Source: Actinomycetes bacterium (lineage in GTDB: Bacteria; Actinomycetota; Actinomycetes; Streptosporangiales; Streptosporangiaceae). From it: DNA of 12,100 nt. The first letter of the stretch is position 1, and every line of letters begins with the position of its first letter. The stretch spans positions 1 to 12,100 of the forward strand of contig JAOPYP010000192.1 in assembly GCA_025964635.1 (NCBI GenBank), in the 5' to 3' direction. The notes under the pieces were generated by a model. The model was not told where the DNA came from, did no database searches, and worked only from the letters and a program-made list of their open reading frames with translations. The position numbers were made by a program, and so were the translations under genes. Positions 1 through 6,653 of the stretch are shown in pieces.

Positions 1-458
1 CCGGTCCCCGCCCGGCCCGTGCGGCCTCCTCCCCGGCCGCCGGGTCAGCGGCCGCCGCCGGCGGCGTGACGGTCACCCCCGCCGCGGCCGGCCAGCCGCA
101 CGTGCACCGGGTCGTGACGCTGCTGGACAACTACTTCTCGGCCATCAACCAGCACGATTTCCCGGCGTACAGCAGCCTCTTTATCCCGGCCATCCGGGTC
201 AGCAGGCAAAATTTCGCCGCCGCCTACCAATCCACGCGGGACTCGCGGGCCAGGCTGACCAGGCTGTCCGCCACGGGCCCGCAAGGGCTCGCGGCCATGG
301 TGACGTTCGTCAGCCACCAGAACCCGGCCGACAGCCCGGACCACGCGGCGTGCAACCGCTGGCACGTCACCGTGTTCCTGAAGCGCGACGGCCACGGCTA
401 CCACATCCGGCGTCACCGGCCCGGGTTCCCGGCGGACACGGTCCGGGCCTGCCGCTGA
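1..458 (+). CDS. NTF2-like domain protein, C-terminal part (5' end off the left edge)
   Basis: Open from the first base (codons begin at base 3) to TGA at 456-458. The visible 151 residues begin with an Ala/Ser/Pro/Gly-rich stretch like a disordered linker. An alpha+beta domain of about 120 residues follows, with an NTF2/SnoaL-like opening (LLDNYFSAINQHDFPAYSSLF) and strand motifs VTFVSHQ and WHVTVFL. It aligns along its whole length with the C-terminal domain of the protein at 4415-6583: VTF-SHQ, SPDH, Cys-x2-Trp and the terminal ACR are shared. A GTG at 66 could serve as a start, but the similarity continues upstream of it and no ribosome-binding site precedes it, so I read it as an internal Val. 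Two Cys (codons 351 and 450) are conserved with the paralogue and could form a disulphide outside the membrane. By analogy the missing N-terminus probably holds a zinc ribbon and a membrane segment; that is inference. Confidence 0.75.
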   Translation, partial: GPRPARAASSPAAGSAAAAGGVTVTPAAAGQPHVHRVVTLLDNYFSAINQHDFPAYSSLFIPAIRVSRQNFAAAYQSTRDSRARLTRLSATGPQGLAAMVTFVSHQNPADSPDHAACNRWHVTVFLKRDGHGYHIRRHRPGFPADTVRACR

Positions 459-494
459 GCCGCACCTGCCGCTGACCTGGGCCCGCCGCGCGGC

Positions 495-516
495 GTACTC
501 CCCACGGAGTACTCCC
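495..516. promoter_or_regulatory. Overlapping palindromes, possible operator upstream of the MMPL gene
   Basis: GTACTCC (495-501) and GGAGTAC (506-512) form a perfect 7-bp dyad with a 4-base gap. GGAGTACTCC (506-515) is itself a perfect 10-bp palindrome, and GTACTCCC occurs twice (495-502 and 509-516). Two overlapping half-site arrangements in the spacer before a transporter gene resemble a repressor operator such as a TetR site. No regulator gene is visible next to it, so the role is inferred. Confidence 0.35.
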
Positions 517-584
517 GAGGACGACCCCGGCCCCGCAACTGCCTCCCGGTGTAGGACGCGCCGCGCGCCGCCGATCGCGACCAT

Positions 585-606
585 CGGAGGAGCAATCACT
601 CCTCCG
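585..606 (+). promoter_or_regulatory. Perfect hairpin just upstream of the MMPL ribosome-binding site
   Basis: CGGAGGAG (585-592), loop CAATCA, CTCCTCCG (599-606) make a perfect 8-bp stem with a 6-base loop, ending 7 bases before the AGGAG at 613-617. The CTCCT of the 3' arm (599-603) could instead pair with that AGGAG, so two mutually exclusive structures can be drawn. It has no T-run and so is not a standard terminator. A translation-control role is inference. Confidence 0.4.
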
Positions 607-623
607 GCTCGCAGGAGACCGAC

Positions 624-2873
624 ATGCCTAGCTCATCCACTCTCCACCAACGCGTCCGCCCCGGGATCGTGGGCTCGCTGGGACGCGCCTGCTTCCGGCA
701 CCGCCGGATCACCGTCATCGCCTGGATCGTCGGGGTCGCGGGCCTGATCACACTCTGGACCATGTTCGGGGCACCCGCCCAGGACAACTTCACCGGCAAC
801 GACCCGGGTCAGACCCTGCTCAACCAGCACTTCCACCAGCGGTCTGGTGACACGCTCACGCTGGCGATCCACTCCACGGACCCGATCGGCTCCCCTGCGG
901 TCCGGGCCCGGGTCACCAGCGCGCTGGCGCCTTTTGCCCGGGCGCCGCACGTCACCTCGGTCACCAGCCCGTATCAGGCCACCGGCCAGATCTCGGCGCA
1001 TGGCCACGAGGCCTTCGCGGTCGTCCAGTTCGGCGTCCCGTCCAGCAAGATCAGCAACGGGGAAGCCCTCGCGCTCATGCACGACGCCACGTCGATGTCC
1101 GGCCGGGGGGTGAACTTCTACCTGGGCGGCGACGTGGTCGACCTCGCGGAGACGCCCTACGGGGGAGCCACGGAGGGGGTGGGCGTACTGGCGGCCGCGA
1201 TCGTGCTGCTGATCGCGTTCGGGTCCCTGCTGGCCATGGGCCTGCCAGTGCTGACCGCCGTGCTGGGCATCGGGGCCGGGCTCTCGCTCATTGCCCTGCT
1301 GGGTCATGTGTTCCCGGCCCCCGCGTTCTCCCCGATCGTCGCTTCCATGATCGGCCTGGGCGTCGGCGTGGACTACGCGCTGTTCATCGTGACCCGCTTC
1401 CGTGAGGCGCTGCACCACGGGGAGGACGCGGAGAGCGCCACCGTGACCGCGATGAGCACCGCCGGCCGGACCGTGGTCATCGCCGGCACGACCGTGATCA
1501 TCGGGATGCTCGGGCTGCTGGTCCTGCGCCAGTCACTGCTGAATGGGGTCGCCATCGCCGCGGCGGCCACCGTCGCCATGATCCTGCTCGGATCGCTCAC
1601 CCTGCTCCCGGCCCTGCTCGGCTTCACCGGCACCCGGCTGGCTAAGCCTTCGCGGCTGCGGCTGCCCCGGTGGCTGGGCGGCCGCCCGGCCCCTGGGACC
1701 GCTGGCCAGGCGGCGGGGCAGTCCGCCCGCCGACCCGCTGCGGAACGGTGGGCGGCCATGATCCAGCGGCGGCCCGTGGTGGCCGTACTGCTCTCAGGAG
1801 GGCTGATCCTGCTCCTCGCCGCCCCGGCGCTCAGCATGAAGCTCAGCATGCCGGACGAGTCCAGCCAGGCCCGCGGGACCATGGGGTACTCGAGCTACGC
1901 CACGATGGCCCGGGGCTTCGGGCCCGGCTTCGACGCCCCGCTGATCGTCGCGGCGGCGCTGCCCTCACCCACGACCAGCACGGCCCGGCTGGCTCACGCG
2001 ATCGCCGCCACCCCCGGCATCGCCCGGGTCACCCCCGCCCGGGTCAGTTCCGACGGCCAGGCCGCACTGATGATCGCGTACCCGACCACCGGTGAGCAGA
2101 ACGCGGCCACCAACGCCCTGGTCAACCAGATCCGCACCTCCGTCATCCCCCGCGCCACCGCGGGCACCGGCATCCGCGCGTACCTCACCGGGCCGAACGC
2201 CGGCAACGTGAGCTTCGCCAACCTCGTGGGGCAGCGGCTGCCCTGGCTGATCGGCGTGGTCGTCGTGCTCTCCATGCTGCTGCTGGTGGTCATGTTCCGG
2301 TCGGTCACGGTCGCGGTGAAGGCGGCGCTGATGAACCTGCTGTCCATCTCCGCCGCGTACGGCGTCCTGGTCGCCATCACGCAGTGGGGCTGGCTTGGCC
2401 ATCTCTTCGGCTTCCCCGAGAAGATGCCCGTGACCACCTGGGTGCCGATGTTCCTGTTCGTGATCCTCTTCGGCCTGTCTATGGACTACGAGGTGTTCCT
2501 GCTCTCCCGCATCCGCGAGTCCTACGACGCGACCGGCGACAACGCGGCCTCGGTCGCCACCGGGCTGGCCCGGACGGCCCGGGTGATCACGGCGGCCGCA
2601 GCCATCATGGTGGTGGTCTTCCTGGCCTTCGTGCTCGGCGCCGACGTCTCGGTGAAGCAGGTTGGCCTCGGCCTGGCCGTAGCGGTGCTCATCGACGCGA
2701 CCGTGGTCCGCATGGTCCTGGTGCCCGCCGTGATGGAACTGCTGGGCCCGGCGAACTGGTGGCTGCCCCGGCCACTGGCCCGCATCCTGCCGAAGACATC
2801 CCCCCGCGAGGGCGAGCCCCTGGCCGACGCGCGGGCTCTGGTCTCCGCGACGGATGTCCCGACGGACGGCTGA
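624..2873 (+). CDS. MMPL-family (RND superfamily) membrane transporter
   Basis: A 749-residue inner-membrane transporter of the MMPL type, a family that uses the proton gradient to export lipids or hydrophobic compounds. The ATG is preceded by AGGAG (613-617) at 6-base spacing. The RND pseudo-repeat is clear: TM1 about 28-49, a periplasm-side domain about 50-185, TM2-6 about 186-333, a basic cytoplasmic loop, TM7 about 386-405, a second outer domain about 406-538, and TM8-12 about 541-701. The proton-relay Asp-Tyr pairs known from mycobacterial MmpL3 are present: D250-Y251 in GVGVDYALF (TM4) and D621-Y622 in GLSMDYEVF (TM10), each followed by the family's R-(F/I)-R-E motif. The length suits short actinobacterial MMPL proteins, which lack the long C-terminal tail of MmpL3. 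The substrate cannot be told. It lies 165 bases after an NTF2-domain gene and ends in its own terminator. All core motifs look intact. Confidence 0.93.
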   Translation: MPSSSTLHQRVRPGIVGSLGRACFRHRRITVIAWIVGVAGLITLWTMFGAPAQDNFTGNDPGQTLLNQHFHQRSGDTLTLAIHSTDPIGSPAVRARVTSALAPFARAPHVTSVTSPYQATGQISAHGHEAFAVVQFGVPSSKISNGEALALMHDATSMSGRGVNFYLGGDVVDLAETPYGGATEGVGVLAAAIVLLIAFGSLLAMGLPVLTAVLGIGAGLSLIALLGHVFPAPAFSPIVASMIGLGVGVDYALFIVTRFREALHHGEDAESATVTAMSTAGRTVVIAGTTVIIGMLGLLVLRQSLLNGVAIAAAATVAMILLGSLTLLPALLGFTGTRLAKPSRLRLPRWLGGRPAPGTAGQAAGQSARRPAAERWAAMIQRRPVVAVLLSGGLILLLAAPALSMKLSMPDESSQARGTMGYSSYATMARGFGPGFDAPLIVAAALPSPTTSTARLAHAIAATPGIARVTPARVSSDGQAALMIAYPTTGEQNAATNALVNQIRTSVIPRATAGTGIRAYLTGPNAGNVSFANLVGQRLPWLIGVVVVLSMLLLVVMFRSVTVAVKAALMNLLSISAAYGVLVAITQWGWLGHLFGFPEKMPVTTWVPMFLFVILFGLSMDYEVFLLSRIRESYDATGDNAASVATGLARTARVITAAAAIMVVVFLAFVLGADVSVKQVGLGLAVAVLIDATVVRMVLVPAVMELLGPANWWLPRPLARILPKTSPREGEPLADARALVSATDVPTDG

Positions 2874-2891
2874 GGCCTCGCGGGAGGAGAA

Positions 2892-2936
2892 CGCCCGGCG
2901 CCACCGGATCCGGTGGCGCCGGGCGCGGCCTTTTTT
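2892..2936 (+). terminator. Rho-independent terminator of the MMPL gene
   Basis: Bases 2892-2925 are a perfect 34-base palindrome centred on GGATCC, giving a stem of up to 15 bp around a GATC loop. CGGCC and six T (2931-2936) follow. The T-run lies only on the + side, so it acts for the upstream MMPL transcript and separates it from the zinc-ribbon genes. Confidence 0.92.
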
Positions 2937-3031
2937 GGGCCAGTTCCGCCCTATCCGCTGAAAGCATGACCGCATTCGCGACCCGGCAAATTCTTTACTC
3001 TGACCATGATCGGTTTTCCATTCGCAGAGTT

Positions 3032-3081
3032 GGTAAGTTACCTGTAGCGCGGCACAAAGGGCGTGCCACATGTCCGATAAT
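3032..3081 (+). promoter_or_regulatory. Possible promoter and dyad before the zinc-ribbon gene pair
   Basis: The spacer after the terminator is AT-richer than its surroundings. GATAAT at 3076-3081 resembles a -10 box and would start transcription near 3088, about 20 bases before the ATG at 3107. No good -35 hexamer sits at the usual distance. GGTAA-G-TTACC (3032-3042) is a perfect short dyad that could be an operator. Because the upstream terminator is strong, a promoter is expected in this spacer; its exact place is a guess. Confidence 0.35.
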
Positions 3082-3106
3082 CCCGGACCGAGCGAAGGAT
3101 TGGCCG

Positions 3107-4408
3107 ATGTGGGAGAAATGCGTCGGGTGCGGCGAAGGCCTTTTCGCCGGGGACGCGTTTTGCGGTAATTGCGGGCGTCCTGTCACGCCGGCCGTCCCGG
3201 CCGCGCGCGAGCCTGGCGGCTTAGAGTCAGTACGCCTCACCGCCCCCGCCGACCGGGCCGAGGTCCGCATCATCCCGTCCGCGCACCGCCCCGGCGCCCC
3301 AGGGCATGCTGAGCCCGGGCAGGCCGCGCCACCCGAGCAGTCTCTGCCCAGGACGGCCCGGGCGGTGCAGGAGAATACGACGGCGCCGGACGGCGCCGCC
3401 CAGCCACCCGGCCCAGCCGAGCCGGCGGGTTCCCCCCGGCAGAACGCCACGAGCCGGCCCGGTGGCACCAGCCGACCCGACGGCACGGGCCGCGGAGGCG
3501 ACGCGGTCTCGCGGAACGACGCGGTCCGGCGGGCCAGCACACCCCCGCAGGACAGCGCGGGGCCGCAGGACAGCGCAGGCTCGCGCGCCAGCATGGGACC
3601 CGGAGAGAATGCGGGACGGGCACGCGGAGTGGCGGCCCCCGACGACGACGCGCCCGGCGCGGGGGTACGCGCCCGGCCCCCGGCGACCCGGCTTTCCGGG
3701 CCGGCGAGCCTGGACCCCGCCCGCAACCCCCGCTACCTGAGGTACGTACTCCGCCAGGCGGGCGTATTCGCCGGGATCTACCTGCTCACCGAGACGCTCC
3801 TGCTGGTGTGCCTGCTGCTCAGCGCCGCGGCCGGGACGAAGCTCGGCCCCGCCCTGCGGGTGGAAATGAACAGCCTGTGGCTGGTGGCTCTCGTGCTGGC
3901 CATCCCGTTCTGGCTGATCCCGGTCCCGGCCTTGCTGGCCGACTGGAGCATGGTCATGAAGCAAAGCTCCGAGGCCACCCTGACGGCATTCGAGCACATC
4001 AATTCGGCGTTCCAGGCCCATGGCACGCCGGTCGATTCCGTGCGCGCCCGGGCCATCTCCCGGCCTGCGGAAGGGGATCGTGAATACCTCGAGCTGCGCC
4101 GCGACCATTTCAGCGGCTACATCTCATGTTTTGCGTATGGGCAGGACTTGTACCTGGGCTGGACCTTCTGGCTGCACATGTCCCCCCTGCGCCTGCTGAT
4201 GGTGATCATCGGCCGCAACATCCAGGACCTAACCAGCCGGGGAGACGGGATCCACCGCTCGCTCCGCTTCGAGTCCACCCGGGCGCTGGTGGCCGCTATG
4301 CACCAGGCCACGCTCGCCGGGATCGACGCGGCCAGCAGCGAACTCAACCCGGCCGACCCTCAACTCGTCAAGGAGACCGCCATCGACATGAATTTCAGGC
4401 TGGGCTGA
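3107..4408 (+). CDS. Zinc-ribbon membrane protein with two TM segments, unknown function
   Basis: 433 residues. I chose the ATG at 3107 because AAGGA (3095-3099) sits 7 bases before it and a zinc ribbon begins at once: C5-x2-C8-x10-C19-x2-C22. The frame is open much further upstream, across the terminator, but that part does not look coding. Residues about 30-205 are Pro/Ala/Gly/Ser/Arg-rich and probably disordered, with small repeats such as PQDSAG. Two membrane segments follow (about 219-243 and 257-277). The remaining 155 or so residues are a folded, probably cytoplasmic domain with conserved-looking aromatic stretches (HFSGYISCFAYGQDLYLGWTFW) and a final helix region. I do not recognise this domain. 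The zinc ribbon may bind a protein partner. The next gene starts 6 bases after this stop and has the same ribbon spacing, so the two are almost surely one operon and probably one membrane complex. Confidence 0.85.
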   Translation: MWEKCVGCGEGLFAGDAFCGNCGRPVTPAVPAAREPGGLESVRLTAPADRAEVRIIPSAHRPGAPGHAEPGQAAPPEQSLPRTARAVQENTTAPDGAAQPPGPAEPAGSPRQNATSRPGGTSRPDGTGRGGDAVSRNDAVRRASTPPQDSAGPQDSAGSRASMGPGENAGRARGVAAPDDDAPGAGVRARPPATRLSGPASLDPARNPRYLRYVLRQAGVFAGIYLLTETLLLVCLLLSAAAGTKLGPALRVEMNSLWLVALVLAIPFWLIPVPALLADWSMVMKQSSEATLTAFEHINSAFQAHGTPVDSVRARAISRPAEGDREYLELRRDHFSGYISCFAYGQDLYLGWTFWLHMSPLRLLMVIIGRNIQDLTSRGDGIHRSLRFESTRALVAAMHQATLAGIDAASSELNPADPQLVKETAIDMNFRLG

Positions 4409-4414
4409 CCGCCG

Positions 4415-6583
4415 ATGAGATTCTGTACCCACTGCGGATCCCCGGTCAGCGGGATCCTGCGCTTTTGCACACGGTGCGGGGCGCAGACCAGTTCGGCGCC
4501 CGAGCACTCGTCCGAGCCTGACGTGGCGGAAACCAGCACCGCGGAGACGAACACCGCCGCAGCCGGCGCCGCCGCAGCCAGCGCCGCTGGGACCGGCGCC
4601 GCTGGGACCGGCGCCGCTGGGACCGGCCCGGATCAGGCCAGCGCGGGCCAGGCCACCGCGGTTCCCGTGAACACGGGCTGGGCCAGCACGGGTCACGCCA
4701 CCACCGGTCACGCCACCACCGGTCAGCCAGGTACCGCAGGGGCCGCTACGAGTCCGCCGGTCCCACAGGGCCCGGACCAGCCGGGTCCTCCCCCGGTCAT
4801 CCCCGCACAGGTCGGCGTGGCGGATGCCGACGACGGCGCCGGGCCGCCCGGCCAGCCGACGCCTGGCTGGGCCGCTCCCGCCTGGGCGGGTCCAGCCGAG
4901 GCCCTTTCCGCCACGGAGGACTTCTCCGGCCCCGCGACCCCGGATGATCATGCCGCGGAGCAGTCCGCGACGGACCAGGCCGCCACGGGTCAGGCCGCCA
5001 CGGATCAGCTCGCGACCGCAGCGGATCTGACCCCAGCAGATCTGGCCCCAGCAGATCTGGCCCCTGCGGATCTGGCCCCAGCAGATCTGGCCCCAGCCGG
5101 GGATCAGGGCGCGACCACCACGGATCAGGCCCCAGCGGATCTGGCCCCAGCTGAGCATCAGGGCCCGACCGCTGCGGGTCAGGGCGCGACCGTAGCGGAT
5201 CAGGCCGCTTACGGCTACGGGGGCAGCCCCGCCGGGCCGGGAGCGGCACCGGCCAGCAGCGTCGCCGACAAGACCGAGCTGGTCAGGCTGGTCCAGATCG
5301 GCGCCGAGGCTGACGACGAGGCATGGCCGGAAGACCCCTGGCTCCCAGGAAGCCAGCGGCCGGATCACCGGCTGCTGGTCATTGGCGGCGTGGTGCTCGC
5401 CGGGCTGCTGGCGGTCGCATCGACCGCCTGGCTGGTCGGCACCAACCAGCCCCAGGCCGGCCGTGCGCCCGCCAGCCACGCGTCTCAGCCGAGCCAGCTG
5501 GGGTCGGGCCAGGCTCAGCCCAGCCAGGCACTGTCCGGCCATCCCATCCCCGGCTTGTCCCCCACCCACCAGCCAGCACCCGCCCGGACCGGCACGAGCG
5601 CAGCGCAGACTGGCCAGAGCGGGCAGAGCGGGCACGGGCAGGGCGGGCAAGGCCGAACGGGCAGCCACCCGGGAACCAACCGCAGCAGCACCGGCCACAG
5701 CAGCACCGGCCACAGCAGCACCGGCCACAGCAGTCAGGGGCACAGCAGTCCGGCACACAGCAGTCCGGGGCACAGCAGCACTGGTCCGACCAGCCCTCCC
5801 CGCCCGGCAGCGAGCCACACCCGATCGCACCGCACGGGATCCGGCCAGTCCGGCACGAGTGGCACCGGGAACGGCCAGCACGCCCCCGGCCAGCCCGTTA
5901 CCGGGCCGACGGGGGGCGTCCCGACCAGCCCCGGCCAGCCTGGTTCCGGCCAGTCGAGGCCGGGCCAGTCAGGTTCCGGCCGGTCAGGGCACAGCCGGAC
6001 CGGAACCAGCCGCGGCACCACGGCGGCCCCGCATCCGCACCGGTCCGCCCCGGCCCCGAGGGGCGGCGGCAAGACCGGGCGCCCGGGCCGCGGCATCGTG
6101 TCGATCGGGCCCGGCCTGGCCGGCCGGGCTGACGTCCGGCGGGTCGCCGCGCTCCTGGACCGCTACTTCGCGGCGGTCAACGACCGCGACTACCAGGCGT
6201 ACGCACACCTCTTCGCGCAGCGTCATCTGACCCCGCGTGAGTTCGCGTGGGGGTACCGGACCAGTCACGACTCGAAGGCGGCGCTGGTCGGGACCGGCCG
6301 GCTGAAAGGCGGGCTGAAGGCCACGGTGACCTTCACCAGCCACCAGGATCCTGCCGGGAGTCCCGACCACTCCAGCTGCATCGACTGGAGGATCACCCTG
6401 TTCCTGCACCGGGCCGGGACGGCGTACCGGATCGGCACGCCGCCGCCCGGCTACCGGGCCGCCCTTCACGCGTGCCGGTTCGCCCCCCGGCCTGCAGCCC
6501 AGAGGCATCCCGGCCACCGGAGCTCTGGGCACGCGAGTTCGCAGCACCAGCGGTCCACGCACCAGCGACGGAAAAACCGTTAG
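4415..6583 (+). CDS. Zinc-ribbon, single-TM protein with extracytoplasmic NTF2-like domain
   Basis: 722 residues starting 6 bases after the previous stop with only a weak ribosome-binding site, which suggests translational coupling. Domains in order: zinc ribbon C4-x2-C7-x10-C18-x2-C21; a long Ala/Thr/Pro/Gln/Asp linker (about 25-310) built of pentapeptide repeats; one membrane segment (about 320-343); a second Ser/Gly/His/Thr/Gln linker (about 344-565) with seven HSSTG-type repeats; an NTF2-like domain (about 571-690); and a basic His/Ser/Arg tail. Topology would put the ribbon inside and the NTF2 domain outside. C655 and C687 match the two Cys of the left-edge paralogue and could form a disulphide. 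NTF2-like domains in secreted bacterial proteins often bind small ligands or act as spacers; no catalytic residues can be assigned. The function is unknown, with a role as sensor or partner of the envelope system including the MMPL transporter as an inference. Confidence 0.88.
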   Translation: MRFCTHCGSPVSGILRFCTRCGAQTSSAPEHSSEPDVAETSTAETNTAAAGAAAASAAGTGAAGTGAAGTGPDQASAGQATAVPVNTGWASTGHATTGHATTGQPGTAGAATSPPVPQGPDQPGPPPVIPAQVGVADADDGAGPPGQPTPGWAAPAWAGPAEALSATEDFSGPATPDDHAAEQSATDQAATGQAATDQLATAADLTPADLAPADLAPADLAPADLAPAGDQGATTTDQAPADLAPAEHQGPTAAGQGATVADQAAYGYGGSPAGPGAAPASSVADKTELVRLVQIGAEADDEAWPEDPWLPGSQRPDHRLLVIGGVVLAGLLAVASTAWLVGTNQPQAGRAPASHASQPSQLGSGQAQPSQALSGHPIPGLSPTHQPAPARTGTSAAQTGQSGQSGHGQGGQGRTGSHPGTNRSSTGHSSTGHSSTGHSSQGHSSPAHSSPGHSSTGPTSPPRPAASHTRSHRTGSGQSGTSGTGNGQHAPGQPVTGPTGGVPTSPGQPGSGQSRPGQSGSGRSGHSRTGTSRGTTAAPHPHRSAPAPRGGGKTGRPGRGIVSIGPGLAGRADVRRVAALLDRYFAAVNDRDYQAYAHLFAQRHLTPREFAWGYRTSHDSKAALVGTGRLKGGLKATVTFTSHQDPAGSPDHSSCIDWRITLFLHRAGTAYRIGTPPPGYRAALHACRFAPRPAAQRHPGHRSSGHASSQHQRSTHQRRKNR
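4583..4720 (+). repeat. 15-bp tandem repeats coding AAGTG (x3) and GHATT (x2)
   Basis: Three copies of a 15-base unit at 4583-4627 encode A-A-G-T-G. Two copies of another at 4691-4720 encode G-H-A-T-T, with a partial third after them. Both keep the reading frame and the five-codon period, and the copies in each set are identical or nearly so, which indicates recent slippage or unequal exchange in the linker of the zinc-ribbon/NTF2 protein. Confidence 0.85.
4967..5149 (+). repeat. 15-bp tandem repeats coding ATDQA (x3) and ADLAP (x5 plus one)
   Basis: Three diverged units at 4967-5011 encode A-T-(D/G)-Q-(A/L). Five units at 5021-5095 (consensus GCAGATCTGGCCCCA) encode A-D-L-(A/T)-P, and a sixth lies apart at 5135-5149. 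All are in frame with the five-codon period seen elsewhere in the same gene. Confidence 0.9.
5684..5788 (+). repeat. 15-bp tandem repeat coding SSTGH-type pentads (x7)
   Basis: Seven successive 15-base units (consensus AGCAGCACCGGCCAC) encode S-S-(T/Q/P)-(G/A)-(H/P). The first three are identical in the DNA and the later ones drift. They lie in the extracytoplasmic linker between the membrane segment and the NTF2-like domain, so copy number would set the reach of that domain from the membrane. Confidence 0.9.
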
Positions 6584-6612
6584 GGCTCATCTGGTCGGAT
6601 AGGTGACGACCC

Positions 6613-6647
6613 GATCAACGGGCGATTGAATCGAGCGGATCTATACT
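6613..6647 (+). promoter_or_regulatory. Promoter of the LysR gene with possible operator dyad
   Basis: TATACT at 6642-6647 is a near-consensus -10 box ending 6 bases before the ATG at 6654, so the transcript probably starts at or beside the ATG (leaderless). No clear -35 is seen. TCAA (6615-6618) and TTGA (6626-6629) form a short dyad inside a slightly imperfect GATCAA/TTGAATC arrangement. It is placed where a LysR-type regulator could bind for autoregulation, although its spacing is not the exact T-N11-A form. Confidence 0.5.
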
Positions 6648-6653
6648 TGCTGG

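Noticed and set aside
448..475. 11-base direct repeat CCTGCCGCTGA at the stop of the left-edge gene
   Set aside because: Two short GC-rich copies 17 bases apart are easily explained by chance or a small slippage; no gene or element depends on them.
1965..3071. 368-residue open frame on the minus strand
   Set aside because: It is antisense to the MMPL gene and crosses the terminator; the His/Gly/Arg-rich product has no domain.
2384..3106. Upstream extension of the first zinc-ribbon gene
   Set aside because: The frame is open through the MMPL 3' end and the strong terminator, but a ribosome-binding site and the zinc ribbon both point to the ATG at 3107.
4229..5881. 550-residue open frame on the minus strand
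   Set aside because: It is antisense to the two zinc-ribbon genes. Its Arg/Gly/Ala-rich repetitive product mirrors the tandem repeats and GC bias of the + strand, and it has no domain or ribosome-binding site.
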